The notes beneath the pieces are model-generated. The model was not told where the DNA came from and made no database searches. It worked only from the letters and a program-made list of their open reading frames with translations. 64,000 nt of DNA from Seriola aureovittata (lineage: Eukaryota > Chordata > Actinopteri > Carangiformes > Carangidae): contig NC_079364.1 of the NCBI RefSeq assembly GCF_021018895.1, positions 32,525,701 to 32,589,700 of the forward strand, given 5' to 3'. The translations under genes and the position numbers were made by a program. Below are positions 22,111 through 33,799 of the stretch, in pieces. Within the stretch, counting starts at the first letter, position 1. Each line of letters starts with the position of its first letter.

Positions 22111-23093
22111 TGGGATGGACAATCCGAAAACGTCCGTTCTAGTGCAGAGGCATGAAAATGTGAACCTCAGTGACAGAGGAAGGGTCAGGTGGTCACCAAA
22201 GTCAGCAGGATACAGGATCAACCGGGATCCAGAAATGCATAAACCAAATCTTCTGGATCATAGTTTTAGAATGACCAACAACACCGTCCCTACAGCCACA
22301 ACACCAGTGTTACTAAAACTGTAGCTATATGTTCATGAGACACAAATCTTTGAAAACTGTCCAGTAGGAACCAGAGAGAAGGCACTGAGAGACAGACTGA
22401 CACATAGTTGGCTTTGGAGATTTCATGGGATTTATCCTGTAGGGGATGGGGGTGGGGTTCATTGTCCAGGCGATACCCTGCTGATGACTGCTTGCTTGGA
22501 TATGGTCCAGATCTGCTGTATATACTGTAAACCTGCTTACAGAAAAACTGAAATGTCTCTTGTTTTAATGGTGTTGGTCATGTTTTCTATCAGTGATGAT
22601 GACATCACCCACCCCCCTCCCTTTTGCACTGTGTAACAGTGGTACATATTGGATCATCCTCAGAGCCACACAGGTTATTATTCATCACCAAACCATAAAA
22701 CAAACATCATCGTTCACTAGTCACGTAGCAACTTCAGCCACATGCATCTGTTTTTGTGTTCATCTGCATTATTAATAAAATCATCTTCAGTTCATTTGCA
22801 TGTGAAACAAATCCCCCTACCAGTCTGGTGTCTGGATCTCCACAGTGAACCAGACCAGATGTAACAAATACATTTAAAACATACCAAGTAATCATCACTC
22901 ATATTTCACTGAATGAGGTCAAATCTTAAACTGTCATCTGCTGTATTGATAAACCATAGTAAAACTACCATTTTAATTTAACCCAACAACTTCCATCAGA
23001 CTTCATCAGATTAATCTATTAAGACTGAACATCCATCTGTCAATCAATTTATTCATTTGCCAGACTCTCAGGTGTGGTTCTGGTGTTGTCTGA
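22111..23093. other. Anonymous intergenic sequence
   Basis: No gene or recognised repeat. Confidence 0.4.
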
Positions 23094-23282
23094 TCATGGA
23101 TGATGGATGGTTGATGGATGGATGGATGGATGGATGGATGGATGGATGGATGGATGGATGGGTGAATGTATAGATGGTTGATGGATGATATATGGATGAT
23201 TGTTGATGGATGATGGATGGATGATGGAGGATATATGGATGATGGAGGGATGGTTGATGGTTGATGGATGATGGATGGACAT
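23094..23282. repeat. (GGAT)n-derived microsatellite array
   Basis: Perfect GGAT/ATGG units at about 23112-23160, then degenerate TGGATGAT units. Long open frames on the minus strand (poly Ser-Ile-His-Pro) are artefacts. Confidence 0.95.
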
Positions 23283-23299
23283 TACATCGTTCTGAATGG

Positions 23300-23634
23300 C
23301 TACTTAAGTCCTGTCTTAGGGCAGCATGGTCGTGCACTGTCACGTCTTCTGCCTCTGAACCTGCTGACTGAGGCGTTTCAGTCTCCATGTTCTCCTTGTG
23401 TCTGAGTGGGTTTCCAGGTGATCCTCGTTCCTCCCACAGACCAAAGACCTGCAGGTTCACTGGAGACTCTAAATTACCTGTAGGTGTGAATGTCAGTGTG
23501 AATGGTTGTTTCTCTGTGTGTCAGACCTGTGATAGACTGGTAACCTGTCCAGGTGTACCCTGCCCTTGCCCAGTGTCAGCTGGGACTACCTCCAGCCCCC
23601 CTGTGACCCTAAAAGGATAAGAGGTGTAGCTAAT
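23300..23634 (+). repeat. Teleost SINE/LINE 3'-end repeat with (GGAT)n tail
   Basis: Phrases CCATGTTCTCCTTGTGTCTG, GACCAAAGACCTGCAGG, GACTCTAAATTACCTGTAGG, GTGATAGACTGG..ACCTGTCC and AAAAGGATAAGAGG occur in the order of a very common fish retroposon whose 3' end is a (GGAT)n tail, which here continues into the next array. Confidence 0.65.
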
Positions 23635-23932
23635 GGATGGATGGATGGATGATGGCTGGTTGATAGATGATAGATGATGGATGATGGATGATGGATGATG
23701 GATGATATATGGATGATGGATGGATGGATGGATGGATGGATGGTTGATGGATGGATGGATGGTTGATGTATGGTTAATTGATGATGGATGATATATGAAT
23801 GATGATGGATGGTTGATGGATGGATGTTTGATGGATGGATGATGGATGGTAAATGGATGATGGATGGATGGTTGATGGATGGATGATGGATGGATGAAGG
23901 ATGATATATGGATGATTGATGGATGATGTACA
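23635..23932. repeat. (GGAT)n/(GATG)n microsatellite array
   Basis: Degenerate ATGG/GATG units for about 300 bp, forming the expanded tail of the preceding retroposon. Confidence 0.92.
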
Positions 23933-24240
23933 GAGTGTGTTTTCACCTTTGTCTGCTGGAGGGGGAAAGTTTCTCTGAGCTTACCTTCAAGCTTTATTTA
24001 ACACCTGCAAATACCTGTCTGATTTATGACATCACCACTATTAGAGCCAATCACGGACCAGTATAAAAGTGACACTGTGTGATGTGGAAACTATTAGCCT
24101 CCAGGAATGAAGGAGAAGAATGGTCTTTAGATCCAGAGAAAATCATGTGATTTGAACATAAGTTGTCTTGTGTTTGTTTTTCTGAACCTGTGATCTCACT
24201 GGATTTTAAACATGTTGCTGAAGAGCTGCAGTTTAGAGTT
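23933..24240. other. Anonymous sequence
   Basis: Nothing recognised; left flank of the Harbinger element. Confidence 0.4.
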
Positions 24241-24364
24241 GTATGGTGCGTTCCATTTACCTCGGAAGTCGGTGGTGGGAATGACGTCACACCCGAGTTA
24301 TCAGCGTTTCAGTTACCAAATCGGAAAAAAATAGCCAACGGCTTAAAACGGAAGCGGAAACAAG

Positions 24365-25860
24365 ATGGCTACATCTACGAAAGTTATTCTCGGGCTTGCC
24401 TTGTCCGAATATAAACAACTTCTGGACAAATATGCGGTTCTTCTGCAACCTGCAAACACGGTGCATGAAGAGGAAACACAAAGGCACAGATGTTAGTCTA
24501 TTTTTTTCTTTCTAAGTATTTCATTGTTTACAAAAAGTATCGATCGCCGTTTGATCAGCCATCAGTTAATAACGGCGAGTGCTCTTGACTGCATACACGC
24601 ATTTTATCAATTATATATTGATAAAATCGATTTTTCTCAATGTAATATCAGCAGTTGTCTGAAAAATAGGATATATGGGATTTGATATAGGTGAGAGAGT
24701 TTATATGTCCTATCTCTGTCTTTCTTTTGTAATCTGTTTTATCACGTTTTTTTGTTGATATGACCATTGATTGTGTTAAAGATTTCAAAAAATACAACAA
24801 GGAAAATGCACTCCACTAATAAAAGGAAGTAAAAGCTGCTCATATTACTTAGAAATGATACAGTGATGCTATAAGGACTATAAAATGTGTCATAGTCTTT
24901 ACTGAAACACGTTTTGTCTCTCACCTAGAATACTGGCTGTGCTGCAGCCTACGCAGCGAATTATACTGAAGACTGGAACGGAGTGGGAGATGATGCTGAA
25001 CATGGATGATCACACCTTTTCACGTCATTTACGTGTCACCAAGCCCCAGTTTGAATATGTATTGATGAAGCTGCAGGACAATGGTATTCAAAAACAACAC
25101 TGTCAATGTCTACCACCAGTTCCTGCAACAAAGAAGGTGCTGATGTTCCTGTGGTACATGGTCAACCAAAACAGCTTCCGTGAGATCTCTGATAAGTTTG
25201 ATGTGTCACACAGTCCACAGCACACAGGATCATCCTACAAGTGCTCAACATCATGTGCACAATAGGATCATCCTTTATATCCTGGCCAAATACCCGTGAG
25301 AAAGCAGCATCTGCTGCTGCTTTCCACCGCCTCTGCGGTCTCAGTGGTGTCATCGGTGCTATTGATGGATGCCACATCAGGGTGCAAAGACCACCAATAA
25401 GAGGAGGAGACTACATGAATCGAAAGTCTTTTTATTCTGTCCTCCTTCAGGGAATTGTGGATGAGAGGGGGCGATTCATTGATATTTTCGCTGGACCACC
25501 AGGGAAGGTCCAAGATGCCAGCATATTGAAGGCCTTGACTTCTACACGACATGGCAGGAGAAGATGGGTGACAACAGCTTGCTGGGAGACAGCGCATACA
25601 TCGGACAGGCATTCCCTTTTGTCATCACGCCTAAGCGTGACAACGGGGCTCTAACTGAGGCCGACGAGCTGCAGAACTCCAGGATCAGCCGTGGGAGGGT
25701 GGTCGTAGAGCAAGCCTTCGGAAGAATGAAGTGCAAGTGTAGGCGCCTACGAGATCTGTAGAACACCCGGATCGATGCAGTGGTGATGATCATAATGGCT
25801 GCTTGTTTTCTACACAACATGTGCATTGGTGCTTCAGAGATCTGTCAGGAACACCCAAAT
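24365..25860 (+). pseudogene. Harbinger (HARBI1-like) transposase, broken
   Basis: A likely first exon starts at ATG 24365 (MATSTKVILGLALSEYKQLL). The main exon follows CTCACCTAG at about 24929. It reads the N-terminal region (HTFSRHLRVTKPQFEYVL, FREISDKFDVS), then the DDE_4-type core: GAIDGCHIRV with the first Asp (about 25360), SVLLQGIVDERGRFIDIF with the second Asp, LLGDSAYIG, and RGRVVVEQAFGRMKCKCRRL with the catalytic Glu. Frameshifts at about 25215 and 25550 and an in-frame stop at 25759 inactivate it. It would act in the nucleus, cutting at the TIRs. Confidence 0.9.
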
Positions 25861-26276
25861 GGATGCCCAAGACAGGCAGATGAAAATGAGTGACTGCAAA
25901 TGTCATGAGGCCATGCAATGAAATGATCCTACCCCATCCAACAACATGCCAGGCAGAAATTTAATACAATTGAATACATTTAATACAATATTCAACACAA
26001 ATTACAAATTCAATAAAATATTCAAATGTTCAAAATGTTCCCTTTTGAGTCAAGAAAAAACACTTAGATACAAAGTAGTGCGAATAAAAATAGTGCAATG
26101 AACATATTGCAAATAACTTGACACCCCAGGCAGAAATTTGATATTACATATATTAATAAAATATTCAAAATATTAAAATAATAAATAATATATAAAATGT
26201 GTAATGAATGTAGTTCAAATGCTTATAATTAACAAAAGATTCAACAATAACAGCAATGCTAACAAGAATAACGGAA

Positions 26277-27384
26277 TCACAGTTTGTCTAAGAATCGACA
26301 CATCAGGCCCTCAAACCCTCGCTGGGCTGACTTGAGCTGAGCCAGGAACTCTTTGTGGCACCTCTGTGCCTCCTCATGGCGCCTCTGACTGGCTTCCTCG
26401 GACTCCCGGAGGAAATGGAGGATGTCCTCTTTTTCCCGCCGACGCTTATGAGGCCGTGTGTGTGTTGGTGCTGTGTGGGTGCTGGAGCGAGAAGCAGCCT
26501 CTGCTGGAGGTGCCGTGACAGCTGGAGGCCCAAACAGAGTTTGCTTGTAACTGAAGCCTTCATTGGGCAGGGCAGGACATGGTGATGGTGATGGGCTGAG
26601 GGGGGCAGCTTTCTCCTTGAAGCTCTCTACAATACACATATGAGCTATCAAACATTGTATCATAGACATAACTTTTGTTATCATCATCATCATTATCATC
26701 ATCATTATTATTATTATTATTATTATTATATCTAACCTGCTGCAGTGTGACTGTCCTCAGTCATGACCAGGTTTGCCTCAGTAGTGCAGTCCGCATTCGC
26801 GTAGTACCTGGTCAGGTCATGTGCTTTTTGATAAAGAGGTCCGGGAAAAGGTGTCCTCCTATCTGGGTCAACATATAGATTCGCATTGTTGTTCACATAG
26901 ACTGGGGGAAAAAAAAGGAAAAAAAGTTTTACATCACAGCCATTTCCCGCATGAATTGTTTTTACATGAAAAACATTTTTGCAAATAAACACTCAGTTAA
27001 CGGACTTCCGTTAAGGCTCGTTAACTGATTACCGTTTTAACCGTTAAAAAAACATTCAGAAAATTAATAATTTGTGCATCCATAATCCAGAGGTCATTCA
27101 CTTCATTGTGGGCTACTATTTATAACCCTCCGCATAAACAGGTCACTGAAAAAACACAAATAAAAAAACTACCAGGCTACGGTTAGCCGTTGTTAGCACA
27201 GCCTGCTTTGTAGTTTGCATATACACATGAAAAATGTAAATTACACTATGACAGCATTTCCATATATATACATCTAACAATACTATGTATACGGCTGACT
27301 TATTGTGACAACAAATAGTAAAAAGTGTTAGTAAAATTATTTTTACAGGAGCTTCTACTTACTGTTTACAACTGGCGCTGCCAT
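26277..27384 (-). CDS. Harbinger accessory protein, 3 exons, apparently intact
   Basis: Model: exon 1 27363-27384 (MAAPVVN, donor GTAAGTAG), exon 2 26737-26901 (after a pyrimidine tract and CCCCCAG; donor GTTAGA), exon 3 26277-26626 (after ATTGTAG). Phases agree (1 and 1) and give about 178 codons with no stop. Exon 2 encodes IYVNNNANLYVDPDRRTPF...; exon 3 has a Pro-rich part, a basic patch (PHKRRREKED) and a charged helical C-terminus (ESEEASQRRHEEAQRCHKEF). Harbinger elements usually pair the transposase with a Myb/SANT-like DNA-binding protein. No clear SANT domain is visible here, so the role is inferred from position. Confidence 0.6.
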
Positions 27385-27524
27385 CTTTAAATGTCAACTC
27401 GGGGATTGTGTTGATGGTCCGACTTTCCGACTCGGAAATCCGACTTCGGGGGTTGTTCCGATTGGAATTTCCGACTCGGAGCTCGGAAATCCCGACTTCC
27501 GAGTACAAATGGAACGCACCAGTA

Positions 27525-28484
27525 TAACTGAAGCTGTCTCATTTAGAGAAGTGTTGACTACTGTGAAATAAAGAAATGAAATGTGGAACAAGTGAACAAT
27601 AGTCAAGTTCCCATCAAACCTGCTGTTAAAAAAAACATAATAGAACCATCAAACCCAGACATGGAACATGTCAGAGCGGGTGCTTCTGCACTCACACTAC
27701 ATCTGTGTGTCCGGTGGAGCAGCTGAAACCTTTCACAGGTTCATTCTCAATCATTCTATCAGCCTTTCACATTCAGGTCATACCCGCAAATTAGTGCTGC
27801 TGATCACAGGCTGTCTGCTGACAACAAACACAGAGGTTAGTTTCCTCTCTCCTTCTGACTCCGTCTGCTCTCTGGTCCTGGAGGACAGTAGAGTTCAGAG
27901 GTGGTTTGTTGTGCTCAGTAAAATCCAAACAGATCAGCATATTCACATCATTATACATCCAACAAACACAAGTGCATTAAATCTGATCAAAGCAAATAGA
28001 AATTCTGTGTCTTAAAATGTCAACAAGAATGCTGTATGCTGACATTAGAATAAAATTAATTAATAAATGCCCCTGTAATATTTCAGTTGGGAGAAGAATT
28101 ATGGCAAAATAAACAGTTGCCACGTAGAGCTTTATTGTTTGAAAATCTTCATTGTTTTGTAAAGAAATTTGTTCCAATAATACAGATATTTTATGGTTAT
28201 TGTTGAATATTCATCTCAATTTAACACATTAAGTGTGAGGCAGTGTGAATGATCATGCAGCCCTTCATTTATTCCTGTGCTCTGATTGCTGACAGTCTGA
28301 CTCTGCAGTGAGGACAGCTCTGAGTGCAGCTCATGAATCAAACAGTTTGTCTCTGCCTATGAAAAACAGATCTGTGAACGGTGAACAATGACGTGTGTTA
28401 AAAAAACACTAAACACACTAATTCACTTTCTTTAATGTTTGAGAAAATACATTTGAAATAACATTTTATAATCTTGCTTTTTTA
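27525..28484. other. Anonymous intergenic sequence
   Basis: Right flank of the Harbinger element; no gene or repeat recognised. Confidence 0.4.
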
Positions 28485-28757
28485 TATAACTCACCTGTTT
28501 ACATTTTATTAAGGCTTGAAGTTATGTAGAATTGAAGGTGTGGCCTCTTTGAGTGACAGGTGGGTGAGTGTATACCTGCCACAGACCGGACTGAAGTCTC
28601 GGCCTGACATCCGCCCCTCCTCTTTGTCCATTTTTGGTTCAGTGGAGTCAGATGCATTGGTGGAACGGCCCACTGTGAGCTTCAACACCACTCTTCATAA
28701 ACCTGTGGGTAATGTCATAGAGGCTACATCCATCTTTGGTTACAGTCTATGCTCGCG
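28485..28757 (-). repeat. Dispersed repeat (GAGTGACAGGTGG family), copy 2
   Basis: GGCCTCTTTGAGTGACAGGTGG (28543-28564; the shared core is CTCTTTGAGTGACAGGTGG) is the reverse of 13890-13909, with the GTATACCTG motif also shared. Same family as 13800-14190 in opposite orientation. Confidence 0.6.
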
Positions 28758-28832
28758 GCTCATTCATTACACTTTAGACTTGAGGCCAGCAACATCGTGT
28801 GTGCTTTATTTCTTTCTATTTCCCCCTTACAA
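28758..28832 (+). repeat. 75-bp direct repeat, copy 1
   Basis: CTCATTCATTACACTTTAGACTTGAGGCC... to ATTTCTTTCTATTTCCCCCT recurs at 30017-30091 with a few changes, 1.26 kb downstream, bracketing the foldback element. Confidence 0.8.
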
Positions 28833-28855
28833 GTAAGAATAATGGCTGCCATATA

Positions 28856-29450
28856 TGGTGGCTGACAAGGGCGAAAGTGCTGCAACGACCCAAAACACTT
28901 CCATTCGGGGAAATGAGCTGCAAATTGAGAAACGATGCAAGAACAAAAACACACGAACCTCCAAAACAAATGCAACGGAAAAAATGCTGCAGATCCAGAC
29001 AACGCAGCGGAAGAGCTCCAGGCGTCTAGGGGGAGCTCTAAGTGGAACACCTTGAGCATGAACTTGAGCTTTGACACAAGAGGGCAGACCTACCACTGGA
29101 CCTTTGACCTTTGACCAGAGAGAGTGAGGGAAGAAATAAGAGGCGACATAAAAAAGTGATAAAAGGTGATAAAAATGTTTGTGTTCTTTTTTACATTTGG
29201 CCATAGTTTTTACAATATCATAAAAGAACAACAGATAACGTAGCAAGCGTTAGCATGCTTATATACAGTTTATGGGTGTTCCACTTAGAGCTCCCTCTAG
29301 AGGCCCGGAGCTCTTCCGTTGTGTTGTCTGGATCTGCAGATCATGTGGTTCATATGTTTTTGTTGCTGCATCGTTTCTGTATTTGCAGCTCATTTCTCCT
29401 CATGGAAGTGTTTTGGGCCGTTGCAGCGCGTTTGCCCTTGTCGGTCACCA
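28856..29450. mobile_element. Foldback (long inverted repeat) element
   Basis: The left arm 28856-29052 and right arm 29275-29450 are inverted copies at roughly 80% similarity, from TGGTGGCTGACAAGGG through CCCAAAACACTTCCAT and GATCCAGACAAC to GAGCTCTAAGTGGAACACC. A 222-bp spacer lies between and the left arm has about 25 extra bases. TA occurs immediately outside both ends (28854-28855, 29451-29452), compatible with a TA target. No transposase. Confidence 0.75.
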
Positions 29451-29559
29451 TAGTAATATGTTCAACTGTATACATATGTTTTCAGTCTCACAAGGAACAT
29501 GCTGAATGTAAAATATCTGTGTCAAGAATAACTTAAGCAAGTGAATTTGTTTAGTCCTA

Positions 29560-29625
29560 ACTGCAGTGGCCACCGACCCGTGGCCCTTTGCTGCATGTCA
29601 TCCCCTCTCTCTCAGGTCAGTGCGA
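29560..29625 (+). repeat. SINE body fragment
   Basis: GTGGCCCTTTGCTGCATGTC followed by ATCCCCTCTCTCTC is the conserved part downstream of the tRNA-like head in a common teleost SINE. The head is missing. Confidence 0.55.
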
Positions 29626-30016
29626 CTGCAGCATGCTAACTAACTAGCTCTCGGTCATGTAGGCAGAACGTGACAGAGAAGTGCCAGGTAAGATAGCAAT
29701 GTTGATGTGTTACAGTTTAATGTATATAGTGGTTAACTGTGCAGGTGCATAACGAAGTTAAAGCAAGAGTAAAGTGTATTGTACTTTAAGTGAATAATGG
29801 CAGTATGGATGATCGAATTGGACAATGCACATCTATTATGTCATTAGTCTAAAGGTCACATACATGTATTTTTCTAATTGTGTAGTCTCTCAAGGGGACA
29901 ATGCATATTTATCTGTTCATTAAAGACAGAAGGTTTATATTTTCTATAGAGCTGGCTGTTATAGGAACAGTATGTATATTTCCTGCTGTTTGTTCAACAT
30001 GTAATGTATGTATTTG

Positions 30017-30091
30017 CTCATTCGTTACACTTTTGGACTTGAAGCCCACAACATCATGGCTGCTTTATTTCTTTCTATTTCCCCCTTACAG
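30017..30091 (+). repeat. 75-bp direct repeat, copy 2
   Basis: Counterpart of 28758-28832; ends TTTCCCCCTTACA and is followed by GGGGCGTAAC. Confidence 0.8.
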
Positions 30092-31207
30092 GGGCGTAAC
30101 ATGTTCAGCCCAGTGAGGATGCCTCATCAGCCAAACAAATACAATCCTATAACATGTCCACATGTACATTAACAGAGACCCTGGTCACTGCAATCATTTC
30201 CCCTGTCATTTTAGATGTAAATCACAGACTTCAGTTCAGTTTCAACAGTCAAAGGGGGTCTTTTTCAGTCCCCCCCTTTCAGCTCAGCCACAAACCTTTG
30301 AAGACCTCCACATGCACAAGCTTCGGATAAACTTTCACACGGAACAATGACTGTGGATGTTGTCCTCCATCACTCACTTCAGGAAGTGATCTCTCTTCAG
30401 TCAGTGCGGACAGATGGACTGATGACAGCCACCAGCATGTAATGAAATATCAGTGTTGTGTTCAGATAGATTTTTTACTTTGATTGAATATCAGTGTACC
30501 TTGACTGCATTGACAAGATAAAGGCCTGGACCAGGATTTAAAGAATGAAGGATCCACTGAATGTCCTGCAAAGACTTCAGCTTTGGTGAACCCAATGTTG
30601 ACCAATACCAGGCCGTCTGGACAGTGTGGAGCAGAGAGCTGGAGAGTCCAGAATGAACGAAGCTACTGGAGGTGATAAGCTGTGTGTCACAATCTAGTTT
30701 CACTGGAACTGATCCTCCGTCAATATAAACTGCTCCTAAGAACAGACGTGGTGTACACACAGTCAGGAGGCAGGAGAACGTCCTCACAGCAAACTGTCCG
30801 AATTTATTGTCCCATCAGCAGCTGAGCTAAACTAATGAGTCTGTTTACTGGTCTTTAAAAAGCTTTATTTTCCCTCCTTAGTAACTTTTTATTGAACAAA
30901 ATGGGATTGAGGAGCCGCTGTGACTGAGCAGCTCTGTGGGTTAATGTCAACAGTTCACCTTCCATCCCTGCAGCAAGTCAGTACATCACCATTGAGCAAA
31001 TGTCAGTCTGTGGTGTGACGGCTGCTTAAGATTGTGAGCAGGTGTCTGGGTTTGGTGATGAGCAGGAAGTCAGCAGTTAGTGCTGCTGGTGGACAGGTGA
31101 GGAACCGTGGTCCTGGATCAGGGGCAGGATCAGGTCTGAATGCAGCACACTGAGGTGAACTAGAAGCAGAGGAGGAAGGATGAACATGGCTCCATGTTTC
31201 ATCAAGA

Positions 31208-31209
<2 letters not shown>
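30092..31209. other. Anonymous intergenic sequence
   Basis: No gene supported; the minus-strand open frame at 30491-30787 has no recognisable domain or splice context. Confidence 0.4.
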
Positions 31210-31244
<35 letters not shown>

Positions 31245-31340
31245 GGGCACGCACGCACGCACGCACACACACAAACACACACACACACACACACACACAC
31301 CGGGCACGCACGCACACACACAAACACACACACACACACC
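31210..31340. repeat. Compound (CA)n microsatellite with higher-order unit
   Basis: (CA)n interrupted twice by CCGGGCACGCACGCAC and ACAAACACAC, so a block of about 60 bp is itself duplicated. Overlapping open frames of poly-His/Thr or poly-Cys/Val are artefacts. Confidence 0.95.
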
Positions 31341-32272
31341 ACAACATTCTACAACAGCTCCTGTGGTGTCCTCTCCCCCCTCAGAATAAATTCTCAATCA
31401 CAACCAATGTCACAACACATTGATTCAATCATGAAACTTAATGTGGCAAACCATGGTTCATATTTTTTGATTACATTTTAATTGTCTCCATAATAAAATT
31501 GTCCAGAACTTCTCTGTTGAGCTCCCTGGACACAAATCACACACCTGCTGAGAGGACTCAACTTCAGCTGTAGGGACGACAACGTCCACAACAATGATCT
31601 ACAGACTCAAACATCCCAACAGATATTGTATGGATTGAAATTCTCTGATCATCAGGAGGCACATGCTCATCCATGCAAAGGAAGTCACATCCATTCAGAG
31701 TAGAAGCTGCAGTGCAGGCAGAGGTCAAACTCAGCTAAAAGGCTTCAGTTTGTTTTTATTAGCTCTCTACATGACATATGCTTTAGTGATGATTGGATCC
31801 ACATTAAAATGTCTAAAAACAACTAGACCTGTGTTCTATATGTTGTTGAGTTGTGTTCTTACATTATCACAGATGTTTCCATCATTTCAGCTCTATATTT
31901 GAACCAGATGAAGGATTTTAGTCGTCGGACGTCTGGATCTGAAGTTATCAGAGAAACAAGCTGAGGAAATGTTAGACAGCTCAGCTCCCAGCTGCTGGAG
32001 ACGTCCTGTCCTGTGTCACTGAAGAGCGTCGCTGAATCTCTGCTTTTTAAAGGTAAACTGCTTTCTGGGTGTTTCTACTGGTTTGAATCCCCTGGTGTGT
32101 TTGTTATGGAGAGGAGGACACCTCTGTGGATAATTCAGCTGCTGGTAAAAACCTGCTGAACGTCTGCTTCATAAGTTATCAGAGAAACAATCAGAACAAA
32201 GGTTAGCATCAATCTCAGCTCCAACTCTTCCCTGAGTCTCTGTCCTCCGTACAGCGTCGCTCAAACACTGAC
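31341..32272. other. Anonymous intergenic sequence
   Basis: Nothing supported. Contains two similar CAGAGAAACAA-containing stretches (31950 and 32180 areas), possibly an old local duplication. Confidence 0.4.
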
Positions 32273-32800
32273 TTTAAATATCCATCCATTATCTTCCGCT
32301 TATCCTGAGTCGGGTTGTGGTGGCAACGGGCTAAGCAGGAGGTCCCAGACGTCCCTGGAAACACTTTCAAACTCCTCCTGGGGGATCCCGAGGCGTTCCC
32401 AGGCCAGATGGGATATGTAATTCCTCCAAAGGGGAGGCATCCAAGAGGTGTCTTTATCAAATTCCCGAACCACCTCAGCTGGCTCCTTTCGACGCAAAGG
32501 AACAGCGACTCCACTCTGAGCTCCCTCCGGATGCCCAAGCTCCTCACCCTATCTTTAAGGCTGAGCCCAGCCACTGACTCACCTGTCAATCTCCAGCTCC
32601 ATCTTACCCTCACTCGTGAGCAAGACCCCGAGATACTTGAACTCCTTCACTTGGGGTAGTAACTCACCCCCAACCCAGAGGGAGCAGTCCACCGTCTTCC
32701 AGGTGAGAACCATGGCCTCAGACTTGGAGGTGCTGACTCTCATCCCAGCGACTTCACACTCGGCTGCAAGCCCTAAAGGCCTCCTTCTTCAGCTTGAGGC
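32273..32800 (-). pseudogene. Rex3-like (RTE clade) LINE, 3' part
   Basis: The minus strand reads CEVAGMRVSTSKSEAMVLTW, then LLPQVKEFKYLGVLLTSEGK (about 32650), LKDRVRSLGIRRELRVESL, ERSQLRWFGNLIK and WERLGIPQEEFE. These are the characteristic C-terminal blocks of fish Rex3. The 3' end AATGGATGGATA (reverse, about 32280) fits its GATG-type tail. The segment between EIDR and the DRVRS block is deleted, and frames shift. Dead copy. Confidence 0.8.
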
Positions 32801-33799
32801 TTCCCTCACCGCTGGAGTCCATCAGCGGGTTCTTAGGTTGCCACCTCGACAGGCAGTGACAACCTTAAGGCCACAGCTCTTAATGAGCTCCACAGGATCA
32901 AATAAAATCCAATTAACAGAAATGATGGAGGTCCTCTCACACAGGACGCTCCTCCTCCAACCATAAACTTTATGTAGCTGAACATTAGGAATGAGACACG
33001 TCTGCACCACAAAGCAAACTTGAATAATGTGAACCCATGTGTGATAGTGGTAGTCTAAAGTCTTGTGTTTGAAGATGCTGTGCAAGTTGAACAGAAACAA
33101 TTTGTCTTTTATTCTCTATACTTTTTCATATTCAAAAGAAATGTGCAGCTGAAAGATTCTGCCAACGCACTGTGTTGTCCGAAACAAATAAATTGGCTCT
33201 GCTGCAGAGACAGCTGGAATACAAAATGAAGAAAAAAAGACTCACTAAGAGCAGCCGAGACAGACAGAGAGGAAGATGTGAGCAGAGATGCAAATGACAT
33301 TTCTATCAGAGTGACTACTGAGATAAATGTACAAAGCTTCTGCTTCCCGTTTGATATGAAATGACTTTTCTTAACTAAAGAATGTGTGCTTTTCTGTCCA
33401 TTCTGTTACAATAGAGGTGATTAAGATGGAAGTGTGATTTGCCACAGGGAGGAGAGTGGATGTACTGATGTCTGCACTGACAGAGCAAGGTCACTCTACA
33501 TTCATTTAGTGACATAAACACAAGGGCGCCATGTAGAGAACGTCTCTTTCACGTGTCTGTATTTGTAATTATTTCAAGAAAACGTTGTTTGTATGAGGTT
33601 AAAATATCACATTAAACACCGGTTACAGAAGTGGAGATGAAAATGTATCCCTTATGGGCAAAGTGACTGAAACTAAAGGTAAACCAACCAGGTATATTAA
33701 AAAAAAAAATCTTCATTCAGTCAGTAATTAACACAGTGTGACAGTGTGAGAGGAGTCTGTGGTAGAGATGAACCTACAAAGAAGTATCAGCTGGATCTG
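32801..33799. other. Anonymous intergenic sequence
   Basis: No gene or element recognised. Confidence 0.4.

Larger units (their letters stand above)
24244..27521. mobile_element. PIF/Harbinger DNA transposon, 3278 bp
   Basis: Terminal inverted repeats of about 28 bp: left TGGTGCGTTCCATTTACCTC, right reversed TGGTGCGTTCCATTTGTACTC (first 20 bases compared), each followed by CGGAAGTCGG. It is flanked by GTA on both sides (24241-24243 and 27522-27524), a 3-bp duplication as in Harbinger although not the usual TWA. Two convergent genes lie inside: a DDE transposase (+) and an accessory protein (-), each starting about 120-140 bp from its own terminus. CGACTTCCGA-type motifs recur inside the right end. 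Confidence 0.92.

Noticed and set aside
23068..23946. Minus-strand open frames of 130-141 residues rich in His/Pro/Ser/Ile
   Set aside because: Translations of (GGAT)n arrays.
30491..30787. 98-residue minus-strand open frame, considered as a possible host exon
   Set aside because: No recognisable motif, no convincing splice borders, nothing adjacent to join.
31003..31481. Several open frames of 69-114 residues over the CA array
   Set aside because: They are poly-Cys/Val or poly-His/Thr translations of a microsatellite, open in several frames on both strands.
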